Below are positions 1-12,293 of a DNA stretch of 64,000 nucleotides, in pieces. The notes below the pieces were generated by a model, which was given only the letters and a program-made list of their open reading frames with translations, was not told where the DNA came from and searched no databases. Position 1 is the first letter of the stretch; every line of letters starts with the position of its first letter. Source of the DNA: Eucommia ulmoides. Its lineage: Eukaryota; Streptophyta; Magnoliopsida; Garryales; Eucommiaceae. The stretch spans positions 57,429,231 through 57,493,230 of the forward strand of contig CM028329.1 in the NCBI GenBank assembly GCA_016647705.1. The letters are read 5' to 3'. Position numbers and translations under genes: made by a program.

Positions 1-62
1 CCAAAAATATTAAACTTATATAAAATAATATTTTTCAAAAATATAAATTTTTAGGGTATTAC
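1..62 (-). mobile_element. 5' tip of an LTR (gypsy type), cut by window edge
   Basis: Read on the - strand this begins TGTAATACCCTAAAAAT, which matches the first bases of the LTR at 6188 (TGTAATACCCCAAAAAT) in opposite orientation. It abuts the left end of the 66-464 repeat, as if another LTR element had inserted into the LTR there. The rest lies outside the window. Confidence 0.5.
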
Positions 63-65
63 AAA

Positions 66-464
66 TTCTTCATAATATATTATCACATTAAATTAATATT
101 TAATATTCGATATATCTAATATGATCTAATCTTGATAATATGTTTGTTATAATATTATGAAACGATCCATTATTTGACGGATATATTATCAAACTTGATA
201 TATTATCCATTTATTTGATATTAAATTATTATCAGATATTATGACCCTTAGATAAACGATATATTTATTTGTTGATATTTAAATTATATCATAATATTAT
301 ATATTTAATATTTAATAATTTAATTCCATGATATTTTAAAGTGGTAGATCCAAAAAAAAAAAAATTCTCAGATTGCATAGAATAAAATATTAGCCATTCG
401 GTTTTAGTATTAATTCTCCAAAGGGAGAAACCGCATGGCTGCTCTGGGAAACCGAGCCATTACA
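66..464 (+). mobile_element. 3' portion of the 5' LTR of gypsy element 1
   Basis: This roughly 400-bp stretch is a close direct repeat of 7110-7483. Both run from a 'TCATAATATATTATCAC' block to an 'AATTCTCCAAAGGGAGAAAC' block. It ends in ..CATTACA and is followed at 468-482 by TAATATCAGAGCAGG, which resembles the plant initiator-Met tRNA primer-binding site (TGGTATCAGAGC). I infer the end of a 5' LTR. Its beginning is displaced by the inverted LTR tip at 1-62. Confidence 0.6.
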
Positions 465-1305
465 TAGTAATATCAGAGCAGGTTACGACCACTCTAGGCT
501 TGAGTTATGGTACCCATTACTCATAATAAGTTAAGTAAATTAATAATAATAATTTTCACAAATTACCCATAAGATCTGCCGTGAGATACAACGGAATATT
601 GAATTTGTTGTATGTTGATATGCAATCATTCAAAATATTTCTTGAGGTGCAAGTATCCTCAATGCATTGAGACCATTTCTCGAGTAAGAAGTTTTGACAA
701 TTTCCATACTAGAGGAAGCTTCCAAATAAAATCTACCAAATGTATAAAATTTTATTGTGGAGATTCATTTTTAATTGGTTCACGTACATCATTACATCCT
801 TGATCATTATCTTAATTTACATTACTTATGCTTCTTTTTTTCATTGTCGACTTCTTTCTCTTGTTTCTTTTTGGTGTTTGATTTGTTGTATTGAGAAATT
901 TTAATACTGGAACAATGGTTTTTGAGACTTTTACTTTTGTTAGTAGTGTTTTAATTGGACTGGGTGGTTTATGCAAACTAAAAACTGAGAGCCTAGTAGT
1001 TGTCATTATTTAACCATTTGCTTCAACAGGATTAAATTTAGTTGCATATACTTACCACTGTTCCAGGGGGTATTCTTTTGATAGGTTAAGTTCAATTTTA
1101 AGGGCAACATATTCTAACTAACTTGATTAACTTTATGTTCATCTATCCATATTGTGGTGACTACTAACTGTGACAAATGCTAACTGGTGTGTCTTATTCT
1201 TAAAAATTGACATTTTGGGAGCAAAAATATATCTTGATATTTTTGTTTTGGGTTTTCGATACTCTGCACCACTGAAATTAAAATGATTATTATTTCACTC
1301 TGCTC

Positions 1306-1358
<53 letters not shown>

Positions 1359-3396
1359 CTAAGTATCTTTTATTGAACTCATTTTGTTAATGAGCTTAGG
1401 TTATAGATTATGTAGACTTGGTGACTGTCGTGTTAGTAATGGACCATATAATAAGTTTTTAAGTTGAAAGATTGGCTTAAAGGTGTTTATTGTCTTCTAT
1501 ATATATTATCAAATTATATTTTCATATTAAATTGTGGAAAAAAAATGTTGATGAACATGGGCAATTTTATGACGTTTAAATGGATCAAGTAAAAATTTTA
1601 AAGGTGAAAAATAATTTTTTTTTTATTCTGCTATGTCATAATTGTTTCGTTAGGAGGGTATGTCCTGTAAAATGTATGTTGATATGTTCTGTTGTGACCT
1701 GATAGGAGGGTAAGTCTTGCAGGTGATAAAAAAATCGTTGTTGATTTAACAGGAGAAGTTGAATATGGAATCGATTATGAATATGTTAATATGTCGTGTT
1801 GAAACCTGACAGGAGGACAAGTCCTGCAAGTAGTTGAATATATTGTTGATATGGTAGTTTATGCCACGTGTTACTCCTACTATTGGAGATATTAAATGGT
1901 TCTAACACTTATTGCAACCTTAGATTGTGCAGATGAACATGTTATGGTATCATTATCACTCCCAATCATGAGGTAAACGATCTTATGGTTGGCAATGAAA
2001 TACGTGGTCCTTTATTCTATAAAAGTTGATATGTTGACTTAAATTCTGTCATTTTATTTTGATGATATATGTTGAGTTTTTATATGGCCAAGTAAGTGGT
2101 TATATTACTAAGTGAGTGATTATATTTTGTTGGATTTTAATATTGCCAAGTGAATGACTATATTTTGTTGAAAATTTAATATTATCCAGTGTGATTATAT
2201 TTTGTTTTGAAAAGTGGATTATGATAAAAGTGCTTGATTCATAAAATGATTTTTTTGTATTATGAAGACAGTACGCCGATAAAATATTTTATCGCATTAA
2301 TTCAGATAGATATTGGTCCACTACTAACGTTAGATAGAGTCAAAGAGTGGTGTGTTTCTCGAGACTATTGAGAGTAGTTATTGACAATATAATAAGTTTA
2401 ATCTTTTATGATAGGAAAATTGTATACATATATTTAGTGTATTTTGATTGACCAAATGTGATTGGTATTACAATTTTGATATTTAAAAATTTGAGGGGTT
2501 AACATGTAATTTAATTTGACTTTTAAATTCATTTGGGAGCCAATTATCATTTTGAAATAATAATTTTAATTTTGAACTAAATGATATTTCGAAAATTAAA
2601 GAGGGGGATTTGTGCAATTTTTTTAGAAACAAATACGATGTCTGGATAAGCCTTACCTGTGAAAGCATGTGTAGTTCAAATTGTAAATTAATTATGACAT
2701 TGTGTGACTTTTATGCAATATTTACTTACACACCTTGACACCATTATGTGTATTTTTATGTTATGTGAATATTGAATTCACTTTGATAGATAAGCATGTG
2801 ATTAAAAAAAAATTACTAGATTATTTGTGCATATTTTATTTTGTGATTACATATTTGCTCATACTCAAAGAATTTTATTATTGAAAACTTGTGTCAATTT
2901 TATGGAAGATATACGAATTTATTAAAAAAAAAAGATTAATTAAAATTTTTGAGGATTATTATGTCAATATTAACTTTGACCTTAAAAAATTAGGGGTTAA
3001 TGTTATATTAACATTAAGATTTTGGACTTAAATATATTTTAAGGGGAAGATTGTGTAATTTTTCAAAAGAAGAAAATTCTGATAAGGCTTAAAGAAAATG
3101 ATGGCGTCGTGTGTTCTTTTTATATAAAAAAAATAATACATATTGGAGATATTTATAATTTATGATTTTGGACACATGAGACAGTCCATAAGGAATTGGG
3201 CAATCTACTAATTGTGATACTGGTTGCGAACATGTTGGTTTGAATGTTAGATAAAATTGATCAACGTTAGTCATGGGATCTAGTAGCAGACTTGAAAAGT
3301 CATGCCAAGTGAGAAAAATTATTGAGGTCGTGAATTTGTTGGAATTGAAATAGACTCAATTCAAGTGAGATTACCGTAATATTTTAAAAATATATT
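465..3396 (+). mobile_element. Decayed internal region of gypsy element 1, no open coding frame
   Basis: This is AT-rich DNA between the two LTRs of element 1. No gag or pol frame is readable. About 1480-2360 resembles, in + orientation, the inner part of the LTRs at 12294 and 17428. Shared blocks include 'AGGAGGGTATGTCCTG'-like repeats, 'GTCCACTACT' and 'GATAAAATATTTTATCG'. That suggests an older LTR fragment is buried here. A (TA)n tract lies at about 1309-1355. Confidence 0.45.
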
Positions 3397-6043
3397 TGTT
3401 GGTTGTATATATATATATATTAATATTTTTATCAGAGTAGCGCAACGGAAGCATTTAGAATCGTAAGATTCTTTGACAATGGGTTATCTGTGCTAGGTAT
3501 TACTGACCAAAGTGAACCATGTTGAGTTGCGTTGAATAAAGTATAAGCTACCGCAAATGCTGAAGTTGCGATACATAGTATAAATTTTGGTGGGATGTGG
3601 ATTGATGGTTGTTGATCCCGAGATTTCGATGGAAAATTAAGTGTTGATATTTTTTGTAGAACTAATGAATTTATTGAGTGTTTTAGTTTAAGAGTTCTAG
3701 ATAATATCATGAAGTAATTATAAATGATGCAGAGACGATAATTGTATGAAGTAATTATGAAGGATGTAGAGACGGACATTAAGAGATTGAAGATTCTGAA
3801 GAATCTAGGCAAAAACAACTCAAATCTTTTTTACTCTTAATGTATCCCGATTAGAATCACACATGACACAAATTAAATTATATATATTTATGTGTGTTTA
3901 AATTAAAATCCTGATTTAGTTCAAATATTTGCTCCAATATGATATTGAAAAAGAAAATTTGACATAAATAAGATTAGTGTTTAAAATTGATTAATAGTAT
4001 CAATTTAGTTAACCGAGAAAAGAAATCGGTTAAAGAGTAAAAAACGTTGAAGATTGGAGTTGAAACAAATTGAGGAGAAATTGTTCCAGAAAGTATCGGT
4101 TAACCGACCATGGAGATTCGGTCAACCGATGGGCATTGGCTGGGGAATAGAGAGTCTCTAAATCAATCGGTCAACTCGACCAAGGAGATCGGTCAACCAA
4201 TGGTCGATATGAAACTCTCTGAATCGATTGGTCAACTGAACCAAAGGAGATCAATCAGCCAACCAGGGCTGAAATTTGGCCTAAGATTGCATCATGTATC
4301 GATCGGACAACCGATCCATGGGGGATCGGTCAACCGACCAATGTTTGAGAAAGACTTGGCTAGCATCCTATATCGATCGGTCGACCGATGGTGCAGAGAC
4401 CGGTCAACCAACTGTGCTGTTTGAATTTCGAGGCTTTTAATGATCATATCTAAAACTAACCGTTACTAGCAATTTTTTGTCATATCTTTTGGAGATATTC
4501 TGGGGATTTGGATATATTGAATATACAATACTCTTATTTAAATATCCCTATAGATATGGTACATTAAATTAAAGTGTTTCTCAATTTAGTTGATTTAATA
4601 CTTCCTATCTTTACAATTTGAGATTGAAAAATAATTTGGGGACTAAATTGAATATTTTAAAAGTCATATTTAAGTCAAATATACCAAGAATGGAAGGTAA
4701 TGCTATATGGGGTCTATAGGTGCCTTTTAGAGGCCTATAATTTGAAAACTAACCGTTTAAACTAATTCCTTATATATACACCTACGAATTTTGATAAAAT
4801 ACAACACAACATCAAGAATTATCAGCTCCTAAGCTATTCTAAGAGTTGTCATTCTATTGAGATTTATTCGAGAGATATATTGTGTTGCGTTCTTGATTTA
4901 AAGCGTTGATTGTTGAATTGGCGTCACCGATTTGAGCTGTCTAGCGATTTTATTTACATTCTTCAGTGTTATTCCGGTGAGATCTTTCCAAACTATTATT
5001 TATTTTTGTGATTTAATATTATTATATTTGCTTGGTTGATAAGATCGTTGTAAAATCATTTTTGAACTTTAAAGAGCATAATTTTTTTTAAAACGATTTC
5101 TGTGATTATCTGATTATGTGCTTAATTCTGTGCTACCCACATTTTTTATAATCAGATATTGAATTCCTCACTTAATTTCTATCACTAGTAATTATCGGGA
5201 CATTAATTGAGTTTAATTGATTTGAGGTAGTAGAAGTTCCGAGTGGGAAAAAACTTATCAATTTTTGTAATTGGTAAGTTTGTGTGGATTAGATACTGTT
5301 GGGAGTATCTAGTCAGGGGTAGCTTGGGTTTCGATCTCTTCCTATAAAGAAATTGAGTTTTAATCTTTATCTATAGTATAAAAAGATTAGGTTACTCTTT
5401 TTCTTTGAAAAGAGATAGGTTTGATTCTTCCTAAATAGCATTAGTTTGGAATGAATTGTAACGGTTCCATCCTTACCGGTGAAAATGATACTTTGGGAGT
5501 TTGTGAGGTTTGATCCTTAGTCTGTGAAAGAATTAGGTTAGTCTTAAATCTGGTAAAAAGATAAGATTATTCTTGTGCCTGAAAAAAAGATTAGATGGTG
5601 ATTCTTCTTTAATAGAATTAGGTTAGTCTTTAACCTGATAAAAAAATAGGGTTCTTCCTTGGCCTGTGAAAAAGGATAATTGTAAAAGTTGATTAAGAGC
5701 CTAGTAAAATAATCGCTGTAAGGGTTTGCTTCCTACCTGTTAAAGGAATCTTGAGTTTCGTGGGTGCAAATCTCCGTGGGGCTCGAAGGATTGGATTAGT
5801 CAAGCGTAACTTGGTGAATTAAGATATATCCTTGTGTGCTACATTGATTTACATTATTTATATTTTTATTATTTGGGTGTACATCTAGATTAAATACATT
5901 TATCCGCTGCGTTATAAAGATAAATAATTAATTTAGGATAAATTGATTATTTGATTTAATAAGTGTTAAAAGATAAGAAATTTGTTTAATTTTTTTAGAA
6001 CTACCGAATTTACCCCTCTCTTGGGTAGCTTACTAGGCCAACA
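3397..6043 (+). mobile_element. Solo-LTR-like element with CGGTTAACCGA motifs
   Basis: The segment starts TGTTGG and ends ..GGCCAACA (TG...CA). It has a 'GCGCAACGGAAGC' block near its start and a 'TTACCCCTCTCTTGGGTAG' block near its end, a layout I associate with Ty1/copia LTRs. No coding frame is seen. A second copy lies inverted at 10477-12293 plus 19550-20169. I found no clean target duplication (ATATT on the left, ATTGT on the right). About nine copies of the imperfect palindrome CGGT(T/C)AACCGA lie at 4097-4415. Confidence 0.5.
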
Positions 6044-6187
6044 ATTGTGACTTTCGGTTACAGGACCTTACATAGAAAATAATTGTTCTGGAATCGAGTG
6101 TGATTAACCTGACCGTGCAGTGCGATTCTCAATTATTACTGTTTTGAACAAAACTTCAAGAACGAAATTTATTTAAGGATGGTAGAT
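6044..6187 (+). mobile_element. Last internal bases of gypsy element 1 (pol end and polypurine tract)
   Basis: The stretch ending AAGGATGGTAGAT just before the LTR resembles the conserved tail of chromovirus pol followed by a purine-rich tract, the usual arrangement directly upstream of a gypsy 3' LTR. No intact frame remains. Confidence 0.4.
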
Positions 6188-6470
6188 TGTAATACCCCAA
6201 AAATTTATATTTAGAAAATATTATTTTATATAAATTTAATATTTTTGGGAGTGTTTTGTAAATTTATGATATAAATAATATTTGATAATTTTTGGGATTA
6301 ATGTTAATTTTAAATTGGCTTTTAAAAGTTTTGGGACTATTTTGTATATTTTTAAGAGTTTCGAGATATAATTAATATTTTTTTTATTTTAAGAGGGATA
6401 TTTGCGTAGATAAAGAAATAAATAAACGGCTCAAACAGTTTCTTTCTTAAAGAAGAAAACCAAATGAACC

Positions 6471-6514
<44 letters not shown>

Positions 6515-6560
6515 TAGAGAGAGAGAGAGAGAGAGAGAATTTGTATAAGTTAACCATGCG

Positions 6561-6604
<44 letters not shown>

Positions 6605-7483
6605 CTATTATCTATATATATGTGAAGATAAATTTTAAGAAGTTAGACTTGACAATATATATGTTAAAGAAAAAGTTACAAGTTATGTCTGTATTGAATG
6701 TTTTGAGCGAGAAAAATATTTCAATTCGGATTTTGGTTTTGAATTTCAGGTAAAATTTCTAACTCTTTTAATATATGTATTTAATCTTTCTTTGTATTGT
6801 GTGATTTATATTATACTGTTATAATTATTATTTTCATGAAATATTTATGCATACGTATTATGTGAAAATTATGTGAGATACATGTTTATATGTTTATTTG
6901 GGATTTGATTGGATACACGTATTAGAGGAGTTAAAATTTTACTAAACGTTAGCTCACAATCCCCACAGTTTTTATTGTAGGGTCGGTGAGGATGAAACTG
7001 CGCCAGGAATAATATATGAATTTTTGTTCGTAATAATTGTACTTATTATTTACTGTTGTAAAATTGACTCGATAATTCGATAATTATAATTTGACTGTTG
7101 GATACAGAGGTCGCGACAATTCCTCATAATATATTATCACCATTAAATTGATATTTAATATTCAATATGTCTAATATGATCTAATCTTAATAATATGTTT
7201 ATTATAATATTATGAAACGATTCATTATTTGACAGATATATTATCAAACTTGATATATTATTCATTTATTTGATATTAAATTATTATCAGATATTATGAC
7301 CCTTAAATACATGATATATTTATTTGTTGATATTTAAATTATATCATAATATTATATATTTAATATTTGATAAATGATAATTTAATTCCATGATATTTTA
7401 AAGTGGTAGATCGAAAAAATATTCTCATTCGATTTTAATGTTAATTCTCCAAAGGGAGAAACTACATGGTGATTTTGGGAACA
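6188..7483 (+). mobile_element. 3' LTR of gypsy element 1
   Basis: This 1296-bp unit starts TGTAATACCCC and ends ..GGGAACA. Its first 60 bases match other LTR starts in the window (14528-16135 on the - strand; 54045 on the + strand). Its last 370 bases are a direct repeat of 66-464. It contains (TA)n, (GA)n and (ATA)n microsatellites at about 6475-6602. The short frame over the microsatellite is not a gene. Confidence 0.6.
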
Positions 7484-8160
7484 TCAAGTTGACTCTGCTT
7501 CTTTTCATTTGTTATCAAATTTATAGCATGAACGTATATTATCATAATTTAAGATAATCTTTCTTTTTTACCAATATTTTAACAAAATAAAAATTATACA
7601 AAATCATTAAATTTTATGGTATAGGGAAACAAAAGAATTATAAAATTCAGTGAAATTTTCCTATATAATATTATTATTATTATCTTAATAATTTAATTTA
7701 AATAGGTAATGTCAAGGGAATGGATAATGAATGATGATGACCCATGAGCTGGCCATGCCCACATGCCTATGCACCCCATTCACATTTGTATCCAATCAAT
7801 ACTCCGGCGGCCCCACCGACTATGCCCCAGCCCACATGACCGTCCGATATTCATCAACCGACAGCCTGGTGGGACCCATCACGTGGGCTTGCTCCCCCCC
7901 CCGATCCAACGCTCCAAAATCAACTCACACGACCGCCGCGGAAACCATCTCAGCCGTCGATTCGTGGCCCACGTTCTTCAACGCGGACTGTTGGCGTGTC
8001 CCCACTCTTGTCCCCTCTTTTGAGGTACAAACAGAACCGAGCGTGCTGTTCGAAAATGAACTCCTTCCCCCCCTCACGCGTGTTCATCAGCCTATTTTCC
8101 AAATGGCGGTGTTGGACAAATCCCATCTCGAATTAAAATAGATTGGTAATTAGATTATAA
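7484..8160. other. Spacer with a GC-richer island upstream of the Aux/IAA gene
   Basis: The first 250 bases are AT-rich and plain. About 7730-8110 is distinctly richer in C and G. An open frame on the + strand (7731-8141, 136 codons) gives a protein of no recognisable family, and a second frame overlaps it, so I treat it as distal promoter DNA, not a gene. Confidence 0.4.
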
Positions 8161-8164
8161 ATTT

Positions 8165-8650
8165 TTACAAAAAAATCTCATCTCATATATTAATTTTTGG
8201 GATTCAAAAAAAATTTAAAATCTCATTACACTGATATTAAAACTCAAGTTGTAACAATTCTGATCCAATAATTACAAAGAAAAAAATTGGTCAAGTGTTG
8301 ATCGACCAAAGGTTCAAAATGTGAGTGATATATTGTTGGGTGTATCCTACATTGGATGTAAGAAATTAGTGTTCAGATTATAACTATGAGGAAAAATCTC
8401 AGCTCATGAATTATTTTTTGAGATTGAGAAAGATCCAAAATCACCTTACACTGGTATCAGAACACGTGTTATAACAACTCTGGTTCAGTAGTCACAAAGA
8501 AAAATATTAGTTAAGAGTTAGCCGACCAAAAGCTCAATTTGTGAGAGAGAGATTATTGAGTTTATCCCATATCGGATATGGTGTGAAGGAAAATCTCATC
8601 TTATGAATTAGTTTTTAGGTTGAGAAAGGTCCAACATCACTTTACAGGCG
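8165..8650 (+). repeat. Direct tandem repeat, about 200-220 bp period, 2.3 copies
   Basis: Three diverged copies begin near 8177, 8397 and 8595 with CTCATCTCATATATTAATTT-like text. They share 'TCACAAAGAAAAA', 'CCGACCAAA' and 'TCCCATATCGGAT' blocks. The motif 'ACACTGGTATCAGAACA' inside resembles a retrotransposon primer-binding region, so the array may be LTR-derived. It ends about 230 bp upstream of the Aux/IAA start codon. Confidence 0.6.
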
Positions 8651-8666
8651 GAATCTCATTAGTCCG

Positions 8667-8674
8667 TGACGTCA
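8667..8674 (+). promoter_or_regulatory. TGACGTCA palindrome (TGA/bZIP site)
   Basis: This perfect 8-bp palindrome lies 210 bp upstream of the Aux/IAA ATG. TGACG elements bind TGA-class bZIP factors and occur in auxin- and salicylate-responsive plant promoters. Function here is inferred from sequence and position only. Confidence 0.5.
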
Positions 8675-8724
8675 ACGCGCGATGAATCGCGTGTGAAGTT
8701 GTTTCTCTTGTTATGAATTTCATG

Positions 8725-8758
8725 CAGACAGAAAATAAAGTCCCCTGGATTTTGTCTC
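8725..8758 (+). promoter_or_regulatory. Pair of auxin-response elements (CAGACA and TGTCTC)
   Basis: CAGACA (inverse of TGTCTG) is at 8725-8730 and the canonical TGTCTC is at 8753-8758, just upstream of the TATA box. TGTC-core sites are bound by ARF factors, and Aux/IAA genes are classic early auxin-induced targets, so feedback regulation is expected. The 22-bp gap is longer than the 5-8 bp spacing usual for high-affinity paired sites. Confidence 0.55.
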
Positions 8759-8771
8759 TGCTTATTTCACC

Positions 8772-8780
8772 TTTATAATA
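8772..8780 (+). promoter_or_regulatory. TATA box of the Aux/IAA gene
   Basis: TTTATAATA lies 104 bp upstream of the ATG and 14 bp downstream of TGTCTC, suiting a transcription start near 8805 and a 5' UTR of about 80 bases. Confidence 0.5.
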
Positions 8781-8883
8781 ACACCTTCTGAAACGTTTAC
8801 CTCCTCATCACAAATCACAAGTTCTACGTCGCCGGAATTCAGAACAACCCGCCGGAAACCTACCCAGAGATCATTGTCATAAG

Positions 8884-10014
8884 ATGGAAATAGCAACAAA
8901 CTACGAAAACTGCCTTCATCTCCGGGCTACCGAGCTCAAATTAGGGTTGCCGGGAAGAGATGAGTTTGAGTCGACAGAGCACAACCTTGAACCAGCAAAT
9001 CGGAGCAACAAAAGAGCTTCGCCGGAATCCGACAATTCTTCACCTGAAAACAACCCTGCTCCGGCGGCAAAGTAAGTTTAATTTTTTAACATGCATGTTT
9101 ATGGTTAGTACCTGTTTGCCGGAACACTTGTTTACGTGTTATTTTGGTCTTCAGAGCACAAGTAGTGGGGTGGCCGCCGGTCAGATCTTACCGGAAAAAT
9201 GCTTTCCGGCAGAATAACTCGAATCCCGAGGCAGACGCCGCCGGGATGTACGTGAAAGTTAGCATGGATGGAGCTCCTTATCTAAGGAAAATCGATCTCA
9301 ATATTTACAGAAGCTACCCCGAACTTCTTCTGGCCTTACAGAACATGTTCAAGTGTACTATTGGTAAGAACTTCAAACCCTAGTAGTCTGTAAAACTATA
9401 AATTTACACTTTTCACCCCTCCATTTTTCATACCCTTAAGCTATTAAACACCATAGTTTAAGGGAAATAATTTGTTCATTGATACCAAAAGATAAAGGAA
9501 TCAAGTATCTGATTCATATCTATATAATAAACATATCTATATAATAAATCAGGACGGAGATAAAGAGAGCCGGCAAACCAAAGACAAACCCTTACACATT
9601 TTTAGATCGTTAGATCAAAATAAATTACATATAAATACAAAATTTTAGGTTTACTCCCCCTCTCAGCATCCGTCCTCACCCCTGAACCCTAGCAGAGATC
9701 TCTTTGATCATCTCCTTCGCCATCGCCACGCCCACCGTGCTCTCGCAATTCCCAAATCACTCCACGTTCTCTGCTTCTCCCTGCATCGCCACATCTCCAT
9801 ATATAGCATGGTTTTTCTAATTTTTATTTTTATTTTTATGAATTAATTAACAGGTGTATATTCAGAGAGGGAAGGGTATAATGGATCTGAATACGAACCA
9901 ACATATGAAGACAAAGATGGTGATTGGATGCTGGTTGGAGATGTTCCATGGGAGATGTTCATAACCTCATGCAAGAGGCTTAGGATCATGAAGAACTCAG
10001 AAAAACTTAATTAA
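8884..10014 (+). CDS. Aux/IAA transcriptional repressor (auxin signalling)
   Basis: Three exons, 8884-9071, 9155-9363 and 9854-10014, encode 185 residues; all junctions are GT-AG. Aux/IAA proteins are short-lived nuclear repressors that bind ARF factors and are degraded through TIR1/AFB when auxin is present. Domain I is the LxLxL repressor motif (TELKLGLPG, residues 16-24), which recruits TOPLESS. Domain II is the degron [13 protein letters not shown] (66-78), joined across intron 1. Domains III and IV form the PB1-like interaction fold: [17 protein letters not shown] starts at 95, and [15 protein letters not shown] covers 154-168 with its acidic OPCA motif. The length suits the short IAA1-IAA4-like members. 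The C-terminus (..[10 protein letters not shown]) lacks the GLGC-type tail of some relatives. All four domains look functional. The family assignment is secure; the exact orthologue is not. Confidence 0.95.
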
Positions 10015-10476
10015 TTAATTGAGATTAATAGAGAAAATTAGATTCAGATCTGCTTAATCTTGTACAAATGATAAAAACAATTTTCAACTTTTTTTTTTTA
10101 ATTTTTTTTTTTTTTTTTTTTTTTATAGATTTTTTTTTTTTTTCAATACTCAAGTTAAAATATACAATTTTCAGTGCAACTTGTATGTATTTTTTTTATT
10201 AGAAGGAATGAGAAATATATGGTTGGGTCATTTACACTTTTTTTTAATTTCCATGCTCAATTTTATTTTATGTTTTTTAATAAAAAAAAATTACAGTTCA
10301 AGATTGTAACAGTATAAATAAAGGACCAAAACAATTCACAAAATTAAAATTTTAGTTCAAATTTTTTCCCAAAGTTTAAAATTACTTCAAAAGTTTAAAA
10401 ATCAGTGTGCGATATAAAATTACTATAATTTTTTATATAGAAACTATACAATAACTTTAAATTTCTGGAAAAAAAT
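10015..10476. other. AT-rich 3' flank of the Aux/IAA gene
   Basis: This holds the 3' UTR and downstream DNA, with long T runs at 10089-10143 and A runs beyond. I see no clean AATAAA close to the stop codon and no other feature. Confidence 0.5.
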
Positions 10477-11424
10477 TGTTGGCTCAGTGAAGGTAGCGTG
10501 AATTGGGTAGTTCTAAAAATTTATGCAATTTAAATCTTTCAACACTTAATTTATCAAATAATCAATTTATCCTAAATTAATTATTATCTTCGTTACGCAG
10601 CGGATAAGTGTTTAACTCTAGATGTACACCCAAACAAAATGTAAAGAAAATAAATAATGCAGCACACCAAGATATATTCTGGTTCAACAAGCTAACATTG
10701 CCTAATTCAGTCCTACAAGCTCCACGGAGATTCACACCTTCTAAATCTCCTGATCCCTTTAAAGGTAGGAATCAAACCCTTACAACGATTATTTTCCCAG
10801 GTTCAGAATCAACATTTACAATTCTCTTTTCACTGGCAATGGAAGAACCTTATCTTTTTATAAACTAAAGACTAGCCTAATTCTATTACAGGAAGAATCA
10901 CAACCTAATCTTTTTAATAGGCTTAAGATCAAACCTCACCACACTCACAAATATTATTTTTTCAGGTAAGGATTGGACTTTTACAAATCACTTAAAATTA
11001 GTTATATTCAGGAAGAATCAAAACCTAATTCTTTTTCAAGGGAAAATAATAACCTAACATTTTTATATCTTAGGCAAAGATCAAACCTCAACCTTTTTCC
11101 TAGTTAGAAAAGATTGAAACCCAAACTTCCCTTACTAAATAAAGACCCAACCGTATCTAATCTGCATAAACTCACCAATACAAAAAATAATGAGTTTCTT
11201 CCCACGCGGAACTTCTACCACCTCAAAACAATTATACTTAATTAGTGTCCCGAAATTTACTATGTGATAGAATTTAAGTGAATAATTTAATATTTGATTA
11301 TAATAAGTATGGGTAACACATAATTAAGCACGTAATCAGATAATATCACAAAATCATTTTAAAAAGAATTTTTATGCTCTTAAGTTTAAAAACGATTTTT
11401 CAACGATCTAAAATCCAATTAATA

Positions 11425-11498
<74 letters not shown>

Positions 11499-12293
11499 CA
11501 ACCCAAATTTCAGTACAATAACTTGGAAAGATCTCACTAAGAAAATACCGAAAGAATGTAATCAGAATTGCAAGACAGCACAGATCGGTGACGCCAACTC
11601 AATAATGCTTTAACTCAAGAACTTCTCATACAAATAATCTCACGAATGATCTCTCGAATAAATCCCAGAATAATATCTCCTAGAAAAGCTTAGGAAGTTG
11701 ATAGTTGTTGATGTTGTGGTGTTATTAGATCTCAACTTCGTAGGTTTATTTAAACTGATTTGAAACAAATCCTCCAACGGCTAGTTTTTACAAGATGAGA
11801 TTTTAAAGTGCACCTATAAACCCCATATATCATAACCATTCAATCCTTGTATAATTCTCTTAAAACCATCTTTTAAATCTCTCAATTAAGTTCACAAATT
11901 ATTTCTTAAAATTCAATTACAAAGATAGGAAGTATTTGTTTGTTAAAATTGAGAGAATCTATAATTATATGTACCATATCAATAGGGATATTAAAATAGA
12001 TGTGTCATATCTTTAACATATTCAAATTCCCCAAATATCTCCATATCTAGATTTGTCAAAATTGGTTAGTAACGACTACTTTTTGACTGAAACCTTAAAA
12101 TTCTTGAAATCTCAATCAACACAATCGGTTAACCGATCTATGCCTAGTCAGTTAACCGAACGATACAGCATGTGACACAGGCCAAATCTCAAAAGATAGT
12201 CGGTTGACCGAACACCCCTCAGTCGGTTAACCGATTGATTCAAATTACATTTCTAAGCCAAAATCAAGCCATCGTTGGTTGACCGATCCTATC
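10477..12293 (-). mobile_element. Inverted copy of the CGGTTAACCGA LTR, part 1
   Basis: This is the reverse complement of much of 4100-6043. It starts TGTTGGCTCAGTG, the inverse of the ..GGCCAACA end of the first copy, and shares the 'GTAGAAGTTCCG', 'ATCCGCTGCG' and 'GATGTACACCC' blocks with it. An (AAT)n microsatellite lies at about 11424-11496. The element is interrupted at 12294 by gypsy element 2 and resumes at 19550. Confidence 0.6.
11424..11496. repeat. (AAT)n microsatellite
   Basis: About 24 uninterrupted AAT units. The open frame across it is a run of asparagines and not a gene. Confidence 0.95.

Noticed and set aside
4110..4424. 104-codon frame with repeated SVN/DRSI words
   Set aside because: It is produced by the CGGTCAACCGAT repeats of a non-coding LTR.
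7731..8141. 136-codon open frame upstream of the Aux/IAA gene
   Set aside because: No recognisable family, overlapping second frame, proline- and threonine-rich composition due to local GC; most likely promoter DNA.
11374..11613. Poly-asparagine open frame
   Set aside because: Translation of an (AAT)n microsatellite.
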